In this document: piece by piece, positions 31,401-42,909 of the stretch
How the letters are laid out: each line of letters starts with the position of its first letter
Numbering within the stretch: position 1 is the stretch's first letter
Source of the DNA: Meriones unguiculatus
Taxonomy: Eukaryota > Chordata > Mammalia > Rodentia > Muridae
Length of the DNA stretch: 64,000 nucleotides
Direction: 5' to 3'
Assembly: GCF_030254825.1 (NCBI RefSeq)
Contig: NC_083367.1
Coordinates: 25,697,001-25,761,000 of the forward strand
The notes under the pieces: generated by a model
What the model saw: only the letters and a program-made list of their open reading frames with translations
Told to the model about the DNA's origin: nothing
Databases searched by the model: none
Made by a program: the position numbers and the translations under genes

Positions 31401-32124
31401 GGATGTTTGAATGGTATCATGGTCGCTTGTGATGGGGGAGTTGGGACTGTCCGCATGTCAGCTCGAGAACACTTGAGTCAGTCACAGTAGAAGACTGTAT
31501 CATCAGGTCTTCCTGTTTGTGTATTGCATAAAGAAAGGGCTGATTTTCAACCCAGCGCCACTACATCAAGCTCTCTGGCTTGAGCCGGGCATTCAGAGGC
31601 ACACATGCAAATCACTAATACAGTAATAGTAAGACCAGCTTTCTCTACAGGCCTATGGAGTTAGTAAGGGTGTTAGTGAGATCGCGTGTCCATTGGGTGT
31701 CCACACTGCTCGTCTGTGTTTGCTGCTTATGGTGCCCACGATTGAGGCTGTGGTGGTGCTTTTGGATGAGTTGACGCTCAGGTCTAGCATTGACATTCCT
31801 ACTTTTTGGTCTGTGTCAGTCCTTTACCTGTTACTGAGGTCTAAGAAGCCCCAGGTGTTGTTACCAGTCTGTTTCCTGAGGATTAATGCTCTGCCCTTGA
31901 ACCACAGCCTGGTAATTCCGCCAGTGTTTCAGCCTGCCAGTACTGAGTATCTCCTATTTAGGGTGTTGTCCAAAGGCCTCTCCCCTTCCTGTTAGACTTG
32001 CTTGCGTTGGCCACCTGTTGTTTGCTAACATCTCCCATCTGTTTTCTTCACATCCTTAAAGTTCTTGGAACTCGTGTCCCCATCAAGTCTGCCAGGTCCT
32101 CGCTGAGGGCGCTCATCCTGTTGA
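31401..32124. other. No recognised feature
   Basis: About 720 bp. A plus-strand frame of 100 codons (31,693-31,995) has a leucine-rich translation but no domain, splice context or promoter that I can see. Confidence 0.35.
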
Positions 32125-32243
32125 ATGTTGTACACCTGGGCCTGCTGTTTTGAGCTGGTAATCTCAGCATTTGGGAGGCTGAGGCAAGAAGACCAGCAGT
32201 CTGAATTTGGAGTGGGCAACACAGTGAAAAAATTAAAAAGCAA
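32125..32243 (+). mobile_element. B1-like SINE
   Basis: 'tggtaatctcagcatttggg' followed by 'aggctgaggcaagaagacca' is an old B1 monomer with an A-rich end. Confidence 0.65.
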
Positions 32244-32510
32244 ACGGGCTACAGAGATGGCCCAGTTAAGAACACCTGGCTGTTCTTCCAGAGGACCAGG
32301 TATGATTTCAAACACTGCATGGGCATCTCACAATGTAACTCTAGTTCCAGAAGATCCAGTGTTTTTTTCCCTGACTTCCACAGGATGCTTTTTTATTCTG
32401 ATTTCCGTGGGCACCAGGCACACATGTGATGCACAGACACATCTGCAGACAAAACACGAATACACATAAAATAAAATAAGTAAATCTATTTAAAACAAAC
32501 AAACAAACAA
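32244..32510 (+). mobile_element. B3 SINE with insertion
   Basis: 'gggctacagagatggcccag', 'gcatgggcatctcacaatgt' and 'gggcaccaggcacacatgtg' are in order. About 40 extra bases separate 'gacttccacag' from a second 'tgatttccgtggg', so part of the body looks duplicated. The tail is (AAAC)n. Confidence 0.75.
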
Positions 32511-32623
32511 ACAAGCACACAAGAAAAACAGCCGGAGGAGTATTAGTTGGTGCTATACAGCGCTGTGTTTAAATCCAGTCTTGAAATTAACAGACTGATT
32601 TCTCAAGAAAGGTAAACCTTTTC

Positions 32624-32770
32624 ACGAGCCGGGATGTGGTTCAGTTGGTTGTGTACTTGCCCAGCATATGCAGAGCCCTGGGATCCCTCCCTAGAAACAC
32701 ATAGGGTGGGTGCAGCTGCTCGCACCTGTAATTCCAGCGCCTGTGGGGTGGTGGTAGGAGGATCTATATT
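32624..32770 (+). mobile_element. RSINE1/B4-type SINE
   Basis: tRNA-like part 'gccgggatgtggttcagttg' and 'gccctgggatccctccctag', then B1-like 'gcacctgtaattccagcgcc'. Confidence 0.7.
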
Positions 32771-33104
32771 CTAGAGAGGGTTATGCTTTTTTCTCACAGG
32801 TAGCACCCAACAACCTGTGCCTCCACCCTGGTTCCCACCACCTGAGGACGGTGCAGAGCCGTGAAGTTCCCACAGGTAGCGCTGTCCCCTTCACCTCCTC
32901 CTCCCCCCGAGGGGCACACAGACCAACACACACTTTCCACAAAACATTTGCAATGAGAAAGTGAAGAAAACACCAGAGGACGGAGCGAGCTCCCTTGTTC
33001 CCAGGCTGGAAGGACTAATATGTGAAGAATGACCATCCTTCGAAAAGTACTCCGTACGTCCAGGGCGATCCTCATTAGAACTCCAACACCTTCTTCACAG
33101 AAAC

Positions 33105-33988
33105 TGAAGACAAACCTTAAAATTCACATAGGCCACAAAGGACCCAGGATAGCTAAAACAATCCTGAACAATAAAAACTGCCGGACATATCACTGTTTCT
33201 GGTTTTAAGTCATACTGTAGAGCTATGGTAATAAAAACAGCATGGGGCCAGCATTATAAAGGCATGACACATAAAAAAGTAATTTAAAAATTAATAGGAT
33301 AGAAGTGAATACCTAGATAAAAGACCATCTTCCCACAGTTGTTGTTTGAGGAAAACAACAACAACAACAACAACAAAAACCCAAAACAAACAAACAAAAA
33401 ACCCCAAAAATACACATTGGAGAAAATACAGCACCTTCAACAGTTTGTGCTGGACAAACTGGATATCTGCCTATAGAAGAATGGAACTAGATGCTCATCT
33501 CTTACCTTACACAATCTCCAAATGGTTCAAGGATCTTAGCATAAGACCTGATGCTCCGAATCTGTTACAGAAGAAAAGTGGGGAAGTTGTATCAATCTAT
33601 ATAAACAGGAAAGGGGTTTCTGAATAGGGCTCCAGGAGCGTAGGGGTTAAGACCAAAATAGATGGGACCTCATGAAATTAAAATGAAAGGCCTCTCTAGA
33701 GGAAAACACACCGCCAATCGAGTGTCAAGGTAGCCTAGAGAATGGGGAAAAAAAGAACTTTGACAGCTATGCATTTAATATCTAGAACATACAAAGAGCT
33801 AAGATCAACTCTACCAAGAAATCAAATAATCCAATTAAAAAAAATGGACATGGAACTAAACAGAATTTTCTTTTAAGAAGTACAAACGACTAAGAAATAT
33901 TTACAAAAATCTTCAACATCCTTAGCCATAAGGGAAACACAAAGCTACGTTGCGATTTTGTCCTAACCCAGTCAGAATGGCTAAGATC
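33105..33988 (+). mobile_element. L1 ORF2 3' portion
   Basis: 'ataaaaacagcatggggcca', 'acactggataaact'-type text, 'tcaaataatccaattaaaaa' and 'acccagtcagaatggctaag' follow the order of the ORF2 C-terminal part. An (AAC)n run (33,355-33,375) and several stops break the frame, so it encodes no protein. It ends at a pentanucleotide repeat without a 3' UTR. Confidence 0.85.
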
Positions 33989-34044
33989 AAAATAAAATAA
34001 AATAAAATAAAATAAAATAAAATAAAATAAAATAAAATAAAAAA
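33989..34044 (+). repeat. (AAAAT)n microsatellite
   Basis: About 11 AAAAT units at the end of the L1 piece. Confidence 0.97.
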
Positions 34045-34320
34045 GAAACAGCAAATTCTGACACAGGGTCCTAGGTTATGCCAGGTTGATAATAAAAACA
34101 AAGCAGGACGATTACCCTTCAGAATCTGATGGTAACACTTTACTGCTGCGGACTCCATATTCTTGATGCACAGAACATGGAGAAATTCCAACTGGTACCA
34201 GCCTGGCCTGGATGCCTCATCCCTGTTGACTGATAGATGGCCCTTTGCCCATGCGCATACACTGGCAGGAATAGGTGTACCTAGTAACTTTGAGATTAAA
34301 AAAAAAAGAGAGCCCACGAG

Positions 34321-34555
34321 GCTGGAGAGCTAGATGGCTGGTGATTAGGCCTTTTGTCTACTACTCATGCAGAGGACCCGGGTTCATCTCCTTGTACCTA
34401 CTGGGCAGCTTACAGCTACTTTGTAACTCCAGTCTCAATGGATTCGATACCTTTTTCTGACCTCTGTGGGTACCGCACGTACAGGGTACACAGGCATCCA
34501 CACAGGCAAAACAGTCATATGCATAAAATTAAAAATATGAAAAAACTTTTTAAAG
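34321..34555 (+). mobile_element. B3 SINE
   Basis: 'gctggagagctagatggctg', 'gaggacccgggttcatctcc' and 'cttacagctactttgtaact' are followed by an A-rich end. Confidence 0.75.
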
Positions 34556-34914
34556 GAGAGAGGCCATGTTGGCGGGGAAAAAAGAAGTGGTGGTGGGTGG
34601 GAGATGAAAGGGGGGAGTTTGAGGAAGGGGATGGGTGTAGTTTTGATGAAAAGATAGATGCATGGATGAAATTCCCAAACAAGAAAGAAAGGACGGAAAT
34701 AATGTTCTTTTTCTGCTAGGTTGAGGCCAGCTTGGTTCTCTCTTTCTCTTTCTCATCTCTCTTTCTCACACATATACACCTCTACATGGTCAATAAAAAC
34801 TTTTAAAAATGACGTCAAATCATTTCTTCAAGCCAAGTGTTGTTGGCTTCCACATAAAAGCAACCCGTTTATGGACATAATTATCTCATTAATATTCTTT
34901 AAAAGTGGCATAGT

Positions 34915-35010
34915 GCAGTGCACAGTGGCGCGTGCCTTTATTTCCAACCTGTGGAAAATGGAGGCAGCCTTTGCTACGTAGTGAACTCAAAAGCCTGCAC
35001 GGGCTACCAT
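34915..35010 (+). mobile_element. B1-like SINE, partial
   Basis: 'gtggcgcgtgcctttatttc' is the B1 head region. The rest is diverged. Confidence 0.5.
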
Positions 35011-35097
35011 CTCAGTTAGCGTTCTATTGCTATAAAAATAGCAATATTAGCTCTTCTCTTTTTCCTTTCTTCTTTCTTTCCTCCCTTTCTTTCTTTT

Positions 35098-35230
35098 CGG
35101 TTTTTGAGACACGGTTTCTAAGTGCTGTCCTGGAATTCACTCTGTAGACCAGACTGGCCTTGAACTCAGAGATCTGCCTGCCTCTTCCTCCAGAGTGCTG
35201 GGATTAAAGGTGTGTGCCACCACTTCCAGG
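35098..35230 (-). mobile_element. B1 SINE
   Basis: 'ggtttttgagacacggtttc', 'actctgtagaccagactggc' and 'gtgctgggattaaaggtgtg' are present. About 10 bp is missing after 'ggtttc'. Confidence 0.92.
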
Positions 35231-35689
35231 CTGTAGCCCGTTTTCTTACAGCACACAGGACCACCAGCCCAGGGGTGGCACTGCCCACAGTGAGCTGCGC
35301 CCTCCCACATCAGTGAGCTCTCAGGCTTGCAAACAGGCTGCTCCGACGGTGGCATTTTCTCAACTTAGGTTCTCTCTTCTAAAACGATTCTAGCTCTTTT
35401 CAGGTTGACATAAAACTATCCAGAACAGCTACCCAAGAGCTTAATACCTTGTCTCAACCTCTCCCCCTGTGTGGGGTGGGGCAGGAGTGGGGAAAGAGCA
35501 TGTAAAGTGATCCAAGCAGTGCAGCAGAGAATATTATAGGAGTATCTTTTTTATAATACCATTATATTTTATTATTTATATGTATGTTCATTTTACAAGT
35601 CTGCAATGGTGTTTCAAAAATTATTCATCTGTAGTCGACAGCCTGAGAAGAGCGTCCGTTGAACTGTTGTTTTCAGCCTCATCCCTCTG

Positions 35690-35880
35690 AGGCAGGGTTT
35701 CTCTCTGAGCTTTGTGTTTTGGCGTGGGCTGGTAGTCCGGAAGCCTCACTGATCCCCCAGTGTCCAGCCCTTAAGCACCTGGGACATTCTGCCTAGCTTG
35801 TTACCTGGATGTCAGGATCTGAATTCAGGCCCTCAGGCTTGCACAGCAGTACTCTAAACCATCAAGCCGCCTCCCCAGCT
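35690..35880 (-). mobile_element. B4A SINE
   Basis: 'gaggcagggtttctctctga' leads to 'gatctgaattcaggccctca' and 'gccgcctccccagct', the complemented composite. Confidence 0.65.
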
Positions 35881-35919
35881 GTGTGAATCAAGGTTTTATG
35901 GGCCCCCAAACTTACAAGA

Positions 35920-36035
35920 TTAGGTTCAGCCCTGTGGTACAAACCTGCAGCCTCAGCTACATGTGGTAGGAAGATTACTTTACCTCAGAAACTCTAGGCC
36001 AGCTTTGTCACACACAGTGAGTGTGTGTCTCAACA
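35920..36035 (+). mobile_element. B1-like SINE (old)
   Basis: 'gtggtacaaacctgcagcct' and 'cacacagtgagtgtgtgtct' fit an old monomer. Confidence 0.5.
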
Positions 36036-36169
36036 CACGCAAATGAAAACAACTCACAGCTCTTATTCTCAATACGGAATCAAAAGTCACAAATATTTAG
36101 TTTCAAGGCCTGGGAAAACAGTGAACCTTGAAGCCCTTTTCATCAGTTTTATAGTAGCCACCTCTGTGG

Positions 36170-36500
36170 CCCAGGTCTTCAATCTTTCCCTGAAGCTCAT
36201 GGGTTGAAAGGGTTAGTCCCCAGTTGATGACATTGTGGGTGGGAGGTGGAAACGTTTGCATATCAGGCCTAACCGGAGGAAGGCGGGTCACCGGGTCACC
36301 GGGTGTATGTCAGCAGAGGGTCTATTAGGACCTAGGTCTCTCAGATTCCGTGAGGTGAGAAGATTTGCTCCACGTGCTCCCTGCCAGGATGCCTTGCCAC
36401 CCACTCAGGGCAGAGGGCTGAGTGACCGAGGACAGAAACCTGCGGCACCATAAGCAAAAGACTCTCCTACTTGGCTATTTCTTCAGAGCAACAGAAAATG
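36170..36500 (+). mobile_element. Ancient interspersed repeat, family unknown
   Basis: 'gttagtccccagttgatgac', 'attgtgggtgggaggtggaa' and 'aggtgagaagatttgctcca' match text that I associate with a widespread old rodent or mammalian repeat ending near 'tcagagcaacagaaaatgag'. A second member appears to lie at 62,640-62,935. Confidence 0.45.
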
Positions 36501-37479
36501 AGTATCAGTTCCCAGCTCCTCTTTACCGGAAATGTATGCAGTCAGGACCCCGGTAAGTTTTACACACCACAGCAAATTCACCTTGTGTACTCAGTGTCTC
36601 GGACCGCAGTGAACTAAGCCAACTCAAGTTCCAGGCACCAACAAATGCCAGCCATTATTGCAATAATTTTATTACTTACAAGCATGATTTTAGCAAGCAG
36701 CTTTTTTCCCCAACTCTCTTTTCTGATGTAGCCAACTTCTTCATAGTTATTGTGAGGACCAACTGATAAAATACACGAGTGTGTTTTGTTTCCTGGAAAG
36801 CATCGTCCACACTGCCGAGTGTTAGTTTGGTACTGTTAATTTTATGGTGTTTAGGAAAGCAAAGGTGACTTTGGCAAAGGTGAATCACTAAAGATTTTAT
36901 TAGGGGTGAGAGGAAGCAAATGACTAGAGGAGCATGGGGGCGCAGATGCTGGAGGCAGAGAGCTGACATTCTTGACAGTTTGACGTGCAATGTTCAGAAA
37001 AGATGAAATAAGGAGAGATTGAGCTGGTAATTGCACAAAAGACATGGGGAAGACTCTGTGTGTGTGTGAGTAAAACTTTCCACGATTTCACCCTTTATGT
37101 GTATATATACATTAGACACTGCTTCATCCCTTTGCAACCTAGGTTCCCGGTCCTCTGCCTGGAGAAATCCTAACTCTTAAGGCTGACTATCAAAGCTCCT
37201 CTGCTCCACAGGGTTTGCCCAATCTCTCCTGCCTCTCGCACAGGAAGAATAAATGGTTTCTTTTCAGGTCTTTCCTGTGAAAGCACTTCTTTCATTGCAG
37301 ACTGAGCGGGGACCCAGCTTTCCTTATTCTGTTTCCTGGACCTGCTCTACCGTCCACCGCGAAATAGGCACCCGGTGAAGGTTGAGTCAGTGAAAGCACT
37401 CCGAAGAAAGAACTTTTAGAAGTTGAGAGGGCATTTGAGGCCAGGATTCTCAGAAAGAACGCCTCGCACACACGCACTG
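36501..37479. other. Promoter-upstream region, unassigned
   Basis: No SINE that I recognise in the last 950 bp before the CpG island. Repeat-poor flanks are common upstream of active promoters. A tract 'tgtgtgtgtgag' lies at about 37,058. Confidence 0.4.
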
Positions 37480-37600
37480 GCCGTCATTATCTCCGGGGTC
37501 GCTCCGAGGGCGAAACGCGACCCCCGCGGCGGGGCGCTGGGCCCGGGATCCGCGCGAACCCCTCGGGAAGGGGCCCCCTCCCACGCCAGCCGGCGCCGTG

Positions 37601-37639
37601 GGCGTGGCCTGCCCGCGGAGGGGCGTGGCCTGCCCGCGG
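37601..37639 (+). promoter_or_regulatory. Duplicated GT-box repeat
   Basis: The 18-bp unit GGCGTGGCCTGCCCGCGG occurs at 37,601-37,618 and, perfectly, at 37,622-37,639 (21-bp period). Each copy contains an SP/KLF-type GGCGTGGCC. The spacing is two helical turns, so both would face the same side of the DNA. Confidence 0.9.
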
Positions 37640-37739
37640 GGGTTTCCGCGCCCGGGGCGTGCCGGGCGGGGGATGAGGGGCGGAGCTTCCGCCAGGAGGG
37701 GGCGGGGCCTGCGCGGCGAGCTCTCTGACGGCCCCAGCC

Positions 37740-37860
37740 AGGGAATTTCAATTTGAAACCCAGCGGAGGGCGGAGGCGGCGGGCGCGGAGGGCCGGCGGC
37801 CGGGGCTGAAGCGGGACGCGTCCCCCGGGGGCGAGCAAGCTCGAGACGGGCGGCGTCGGG
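37740..37860 (+). other. Candidate noncoding first exon
   Basis: The exon would start somewhere after the GC box and the TTTGAA palindrome (start not determinable) and end at 37,860 before GTAAGG (donor GGG|GTAAGG). It has no ATG, so it would be 5' UTR. The sequence is almost pure G/C apart from the palindrome at 37,746-37,758. The choice rests only on the donor match and the position within the island. Confidence 0.35.
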
Positions 37861-38316
37861 GTAAGGAGGCGAGCGGGCTCACGGGGTGGCGGGCGGCGTC
37901 CTCGCAGGCTGCAGGCGGGAAGCCGACCCCGGCAGGAAGCCCGGGACGGCCATCCCGGGCGGGGCGGGGGAGGGGGCGGCCGTGGGGCCTCGGCCCTCCC
38001 GGCCGGGGACCGCGGCGCCGTCCCCGGGGTCACGCGCCCGGGCTCCGCCGAGCCGCAGCCTGGGCGCGCGGCGGCTCCATCCTGGGTGCCGGGGCGGGGG
38101 TGGAGGGGTCGGCCGCGGCGGCGCCCTCCCCGGGGTCGCCGGACGCTGGCCCGTGGCGCGCGTGGGCTCTGCGGGAGCCGGGGAGGGCGCAGCGCCAGCC
38201 CCACGCGGGCGACCCTCCGCCCCCGCCGCCGGCTGCGCGGTCCGGGAGATGCGGACACGCGTGCACGTTTTCTGCGGCGAGCCTTCCAGCTCCGACACCA
38301 GGCCATCCCACCGCCG

Positions 38317-38366
38317 ATGGCTTCCTCTTCTCCTGAGCTGGCAGCCCAGGGATGGGAAAGATTTAG
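38317..38366 (+). CDS. Candidate first coding exon, unknown gene (partial)
   Basis: ATG at 38,317 sits in a strong Kozak context (CCGCCGATGG). It opens 16 codons plus two bases (MASSSPELAAQGWERF) before a good donor, TTTAG|GTGAGC, at 38,367. Without splicing the frame stops one codon later. The frame is also open upstream, so this ATG is chosen for its context. An upstream ATG at 38,248 in another frame could act as a uORF or as an alternative start. I do not recognise the peptide. If the donor at 37,861 is used instead, this segment is intronic. Confidence 0.28.
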
Positions 38367-38370
38367 GTGA

Positions 38371-41304
38371 GCTGCAGGGCTAGGAGGAAATAACGGGGCT
38401 GGTGGCGTTGAGGTTGGCGTCCGGGGACCCCCATCCCAGACCCAGACGTCTGCGGTGGTCCTTAGCCATTAAGTGTCTCCAGATGCCAGCCTCTGGCGGG
38501 GCCAAGGTTTTTTTTGGGGGGTGGGGAGAAGGTGAAGTTAGAGGCGCTCCCGTGTTATTTTGGGGGGTGGTCTCTGTATGGAGGCTTGGTTACAAAGTGA
38601 GGAAGCCCTTCAGTAAGTGTCCATCACCTGAACAGCTGCTGTCCCCGTTTTTTAAGGTCCCTGGGCTAGTGGTAGGGAGGGTGGAATCTAGGTGAGTGAT
38701 GGATGTATTTTCTCCTTTCAGAATCAAGGTTTTCTCTGTGTCTTGCACTTTCTTGCATGTGAAATGTTGGGTGTGCAGGGCGTTATGTTCTTATTACTGT
38801 GATTAGCTAAACAACAAAAACTACAGTTACAGTTTTCATTTTTCTTTAGTCCTTTCTTCCTGTTTTTTTTTTTTTTAATTCTTCCGTTGAGAGTACATTC
38901 TCTCTGTATTTTTTATTGCCTAATAACACAGCATTGACAGGATTTTAGCTTACCTTGTCAGACATCCCTGTGGATTCGAGGGAAACTTGATCGTTTCTTG
39001 GCTGTGGGAGGTGGGGTTTTGGGTTCTCAATATTTGTACAGGTTTTCCTGCACTATTCAGTTTGTTTGCCGGCTCCTGCTATGAGAAATCACTGGTTTGC
39101 TCTTTCAGCCACCAGTGGGGCTGCATTGCAATGTAACCCTGGATCTCAGTAAGTGCCAGCAATCCTCGATGAAGCGTCTAGTTTGGCATGACTTTTAGAG
39201 CGACTCTGCCAGGCTAGGGTGATCATTTCTACAGTTCGGTTTGAGAGCCACAATCAAATCTCAGATATCTATCTACTCTTTGTAGCCTATTGGAAAAGTG
39301 GAAGAGTAGCAATGGTGAGAATAATGGTGTGGATTTTTGCCCAATTTAATCCTATTCTGTCTTCCTCACTTCTTGGGCAGAATTCCCACTGAAGTAGTGG
39401 TCTTAATGTGCACACGGCCTGCTGAGAACAAGAGACTGATCATTAACAGAAGAGGACAGTTTCTCTCCTTTTAAAATATCCCCCTTTAAGAAAGACGTAG
39501 TCCTAACAGTTCTTCAGTCATTTACCTCTAGTGGAAGTAGGGCACTGTGTGCAAGGAAAAAAAAAGTGTGGTGGATTGAGCTACCAACCCTCAAAGCTCT
39601 TGAAGTCTGAGAGTTAGATAGGGATTGTTTAAAAGAATCAAAAGCAGTGTCATTTAACATTATTCACCTTAATAGATTTTCAGTGACAACTGTTGTGGAA
39701 TGTTTCACAATAGTTGATTCTGAGAGCGAAGCCCATTTGGAGCTTTAGGGGGGGGGGAATCTGGAGGCCCACCACCCACTCCAAAAAAAAATGCAGAGAG
39801 ACAAATAAGGAAACTCAGAGGTGTTGCTATACTTTAAGACATGGGTTTAGGACATCTTGTTCATGTACAGGTCACGTTACATGTGAGTCTGGACCAGAGA
39901 GACCCGTCTTTTAGGTTTGTGAGAACGAAGCCTTTTGACTTGGCTCTGCTGACCTAAGCGGGTGGGCCTGGTGTCTTCTGCTCTTTAATGTAATGTCCTT
40001 GTGGCTCACCCTTTCCAAATGACCAGAGCTAAAGAATTGAGTTTAGAAAACCTAACCAGTGACCAGGATGTAAAAAATAGATATTTAAAAAAAATCAGAA
40101 CCACATCCATGTGGGCTCCCCCAACCACACGCTTTCAACTAAAAATACCTAGGAAGATGAGAGAGCAGTCTTCAACCAGAATATTTATTGCTATATTTTC
40201 TCTGTAACTAGCAATTCTGTGCAGTTATGCTTAGCATTTAGTTCTGCTCTGAACCACCACTCCACAGTGCTGTGGCTTGTGACCTGCAAAAGCTGTGTCT
40301 CTGCCATTTTATTTAGGAATGTGGGGCTTCATATTTTATAAAGTGGGAGGTTTGATTATGGTTTTTTGTTTCCACAGTAAAGCATGGGCTTTTTCTTTAC
40401 TTGAACCAAAGTAGCTGTGGGTAGACATTTTTGAAAATATGAATTGCTGGGTGTTTTTAAATAACAGCGGCAGAAGTTTCTAGAGATCAATACCACCAAC
40501 TGGCATGTTGCCTTTTTGAAGTCTGTATTGTTTATTGGAGAAAACAGAGGAAACATGCCTGTCTCCTCCACCCCACCCTTATTTAGAAACATTTCCAGTG
40601 GACTTGCTTGCCTCCCCCCCCCCTTTGGAGTTGCTGTACCTTACCATTGGAGACTCTTACAGATTTAAATGCTTCAAGCAAATGTTTATTCTGGCTTCCA
40701 TAGTCAGCAAATACTAGCCAGACCCTAATTTGCTGCTCTTTATAGAACCTTGGAATCTCAGAGATGAACTTTAGGGAGTCAGCAGATCTGCTCTTAGCTC
40801 TGTCCCTTGTCCTATCCGCATACAAACATTTCTAGCTTCTTTAGAAGACCAGAATAAATAGAGGTTTTGTACATGGCTCCTTCACAGAGTGTAGACAGAG
40901 CATCCTTTGGGAGTGCCATGTTTTGGCATGAACCAGTAACTTGATATTCATAAGATTTGTATCAATCCTCTGTCTGGGCAATGTCCCAAACTAAAATCTA
41001 AGGTGGAATGACTGCTGTGCGTTATTAACTATAGGGACATGTCTACTACAGCACCCATTAATAGTGTAGTTGTGTAGAAGTTACAAGTAAGCCAGAAAGG
41101 AAGTAAGTAGTCAACCTCTAATATATCTGGAAAAAAATTGACAGTTATAACTGTTTGGGGTAGTTTTTCTGTAAGTGTGTGTATTTTGTATACTATAGAA
41201 GGGAGTAAACACGTACACAACACATATTTTACACATATTTGGCAGATGGGGAACTTTGATATTACACTCAGTGGTTGAATTAATTCACTGAACCTTTTTT
41301 TGTA
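38371..41304. other. Repeat-poor first-intron-like region
   Basis: Nearly 3 kb without a SINE that I recognise, T-rich on the plus strand, with several short homopolymer runs. Repeat-poor sequence just after a CpG promoter often holds intronic enhancers. No coding exon is visible; a 68-codon frame at 40,001-40,207 has no motif. Confidence 0.5.
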
Positions 41305-41520
41305 TATATTTTTTACAAGGTTTATTTTATTCTGTGTGTGTGATTATTTTCCCTGCATGTATGTACGTGCAGTATGTGGGTATCTGATGCTCACACAGGC
41401 CACAGAGGATGCTGGTTCTGTTGGGACGGGAGTTACAGGCACTTGTAAGCCTGTTGGAAATCAAACCTGGATTCTCTGCAAGAGCAGCCAGTGTTCTTAA
41501 CTGCTGAGCATCTTTCCAGC
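41305..41520 (-). mobile_element. B3 SINE
   Basis: 'tttattttattctgtgtgtg', 'gggagttacaggcacttgta' and 'cttaactgctgagcatcttt' read tail to head. Its 'catctttccagca' end abuts a plus-strand B1. Confidence 0.82.
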
Positions 41521-41695
41521 ACGCCTTTAATCCCAGTACTTGGGAGGTAGAGGCAGTTAGATTTCTGTGAGTTCAGGGCCAACCTGGTCTACAGAATGAG
41601 TTCCAGGACAGCTAGGCCTATGTAGAAAGGACCTGTCTCAAAACAAACAAGCAAAAAGCCAAAAAAAAAAAAAAAAACCCAAACAACAACAAAAC
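41521..41695 (+). mobile_element. B1 SINE, lacking its first bases
   Basis: 'cgcctttaatcccagtactt', 'gagttcagggccaacctggt' and a (CAAA)/A-rich tail ending in 17 A's. Confidence 0.9.
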
Positions 41696-41812
41696 CCCAG
41701 TCTCATAGAGTTGTGGATAGTATTGAATCGCCTATGTGGCTAAAGTTGGCTTTGAACTTCAGGCCCTCCTGTCTGCATCTCTTAAGTGCTGGGATTCCAG
41801 TTGTGTGCCTTG
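41696..41812 (-). mobile_element. B1-like SINE
   Basis: 'gcctatgtggctaaagttgg' and 'taagtgctgggattccagtt' are complemented. It lies next to the plus-strand B1, tail to tail. Confidence 0.6.
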
Positions 41813-42420
41813 AAAGCTTGAGTCAACTTTATAAAGATTGTTTGTAGCTTATACAGAAAGACCATGTAAATAGTAAAGGGGCTTGCTTTAAAAAATCTCT
41901 GGACATAATTCTCCCTTATTTTTATCACTGATTTGGGATCTGTGTAGGTTTTTTTAGACGGGTGTTTTCTCATGTCTAGATTCATAAATCATCTATGTAC
42001 CCTTTCCTTAGTTTGAGGAATAGCATTTATTATAACTAGAATTTTTCTGAAAAATGTGGTTTTCTGAAATTTCCTTTTTCAACTTCTCTCAGATATCAAG
42101 TCAGAGCTTTGCTAATTTTATATTCTCAGTTAAGTATGTTTCATTCAGATAATTTGGATTTTTTTTTTCATTTTAGCATGTTTCTCATTTAGCACTCTCT
42201 AAGTTGCTTAAAAAATGGCATATATTATCAACTAATTATCAACTGTCTAGTTATTTTTTTTCAAATTCTAAATTCAGGTTTCCAGGTTTCTGAATGAACT
42301 GTGGAGTTGAACCCACCAGAGTTCTAACAACCATGCTGAATTTGCTCATGTTTTTAGAATCACCAGTCTTCAACCAGTATGCGTATATATCTCAGTAGTT
42401 CGAAGATACTGAGATGTGAT

Positions 42421-42610
42421 TTATTTATTTATTTATTTTTAAAAGATTTATTTATTTATTATGTATACAATGTTCAGCCTGCAGTCCAGAAGAGGGCACC
42501 AGATCTCATTATAGATGGTTATGAGCCAGCATGTGTTTGCTGTGGCTTGAACTCAGGACCCTGGGAAGAGAGCCAGTGCTCTTAACCTCTGAGCCATCTC
42601 TCTAGCCCTG
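42421..42610 (-). mobile_element. B2 SINE
   Basis: (ATTT)n, 'taaaagatttatttatttat', 'tatgtatacaatgttcagcc', 'ccagaagagggcaccagatc' and 'gagccatctctctagccct' are present. 'tatgtatac' is the non-mouse tail form. Confidence 0.92.
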
Positions 42611-42909
42611 AGATTCTTAAGAGACCCCCCCTTCACTTGCACCTCCCCACCCTAGACTTGGTCAGAAGGAAGCTTAGTCCTGATTTAATTCACACTCTTG
42701 ACCTGAGGACAGAGAGGTTAGTGAGAATGTGTTGCTTGGGGTGTGTCTCAGAGTGTAGTAAGCCAAATGCTTCTGTTTGTATGGGAATCGTGTTTGAGTG
42801 AATGAGAAGGGAGACACAGAGAAAGACAAAGTGAATATGAGATTATTTGGGGGATCAGGAAAGGTTTCCAATTGCTTATCTAACTCAGTTCTTTTTTCGG
42901 TAATAATTG

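Larger units (their letters stand above)
37480..38295 (+). promoter_or_regulatory. CpG-island promoter
   Basis: About 815 bp of very G/C-rich, CpG-dense DNA stands out sharply from the A/T-rich window. It contains a GC box (GGGGGCGGGGCC, 37,698-37,709), two GT/KLF-type boxes (GGCGTGGCC), an E2F-like TTTCCGCGC (37,643-37,651) and a CHR-like TTTGAA (37,752-37,757). I see no TATA box. Candidate splice donors at 37,861 and 38,367 and the properties of the downstream region favour transcription on the plus strand. A divergent minus-strand transcript cannot be excluded. Confidence 0.88.

Noticed and set aside
37416..38306. 296-codon minus-strand open frame across the CpG island
   Set aside because: Stops are rare in very G/C-rich DNA. 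The translation is Pro/Arg/Ala-rich low complexity with no domain, and equally long frames exist on the plus strand.
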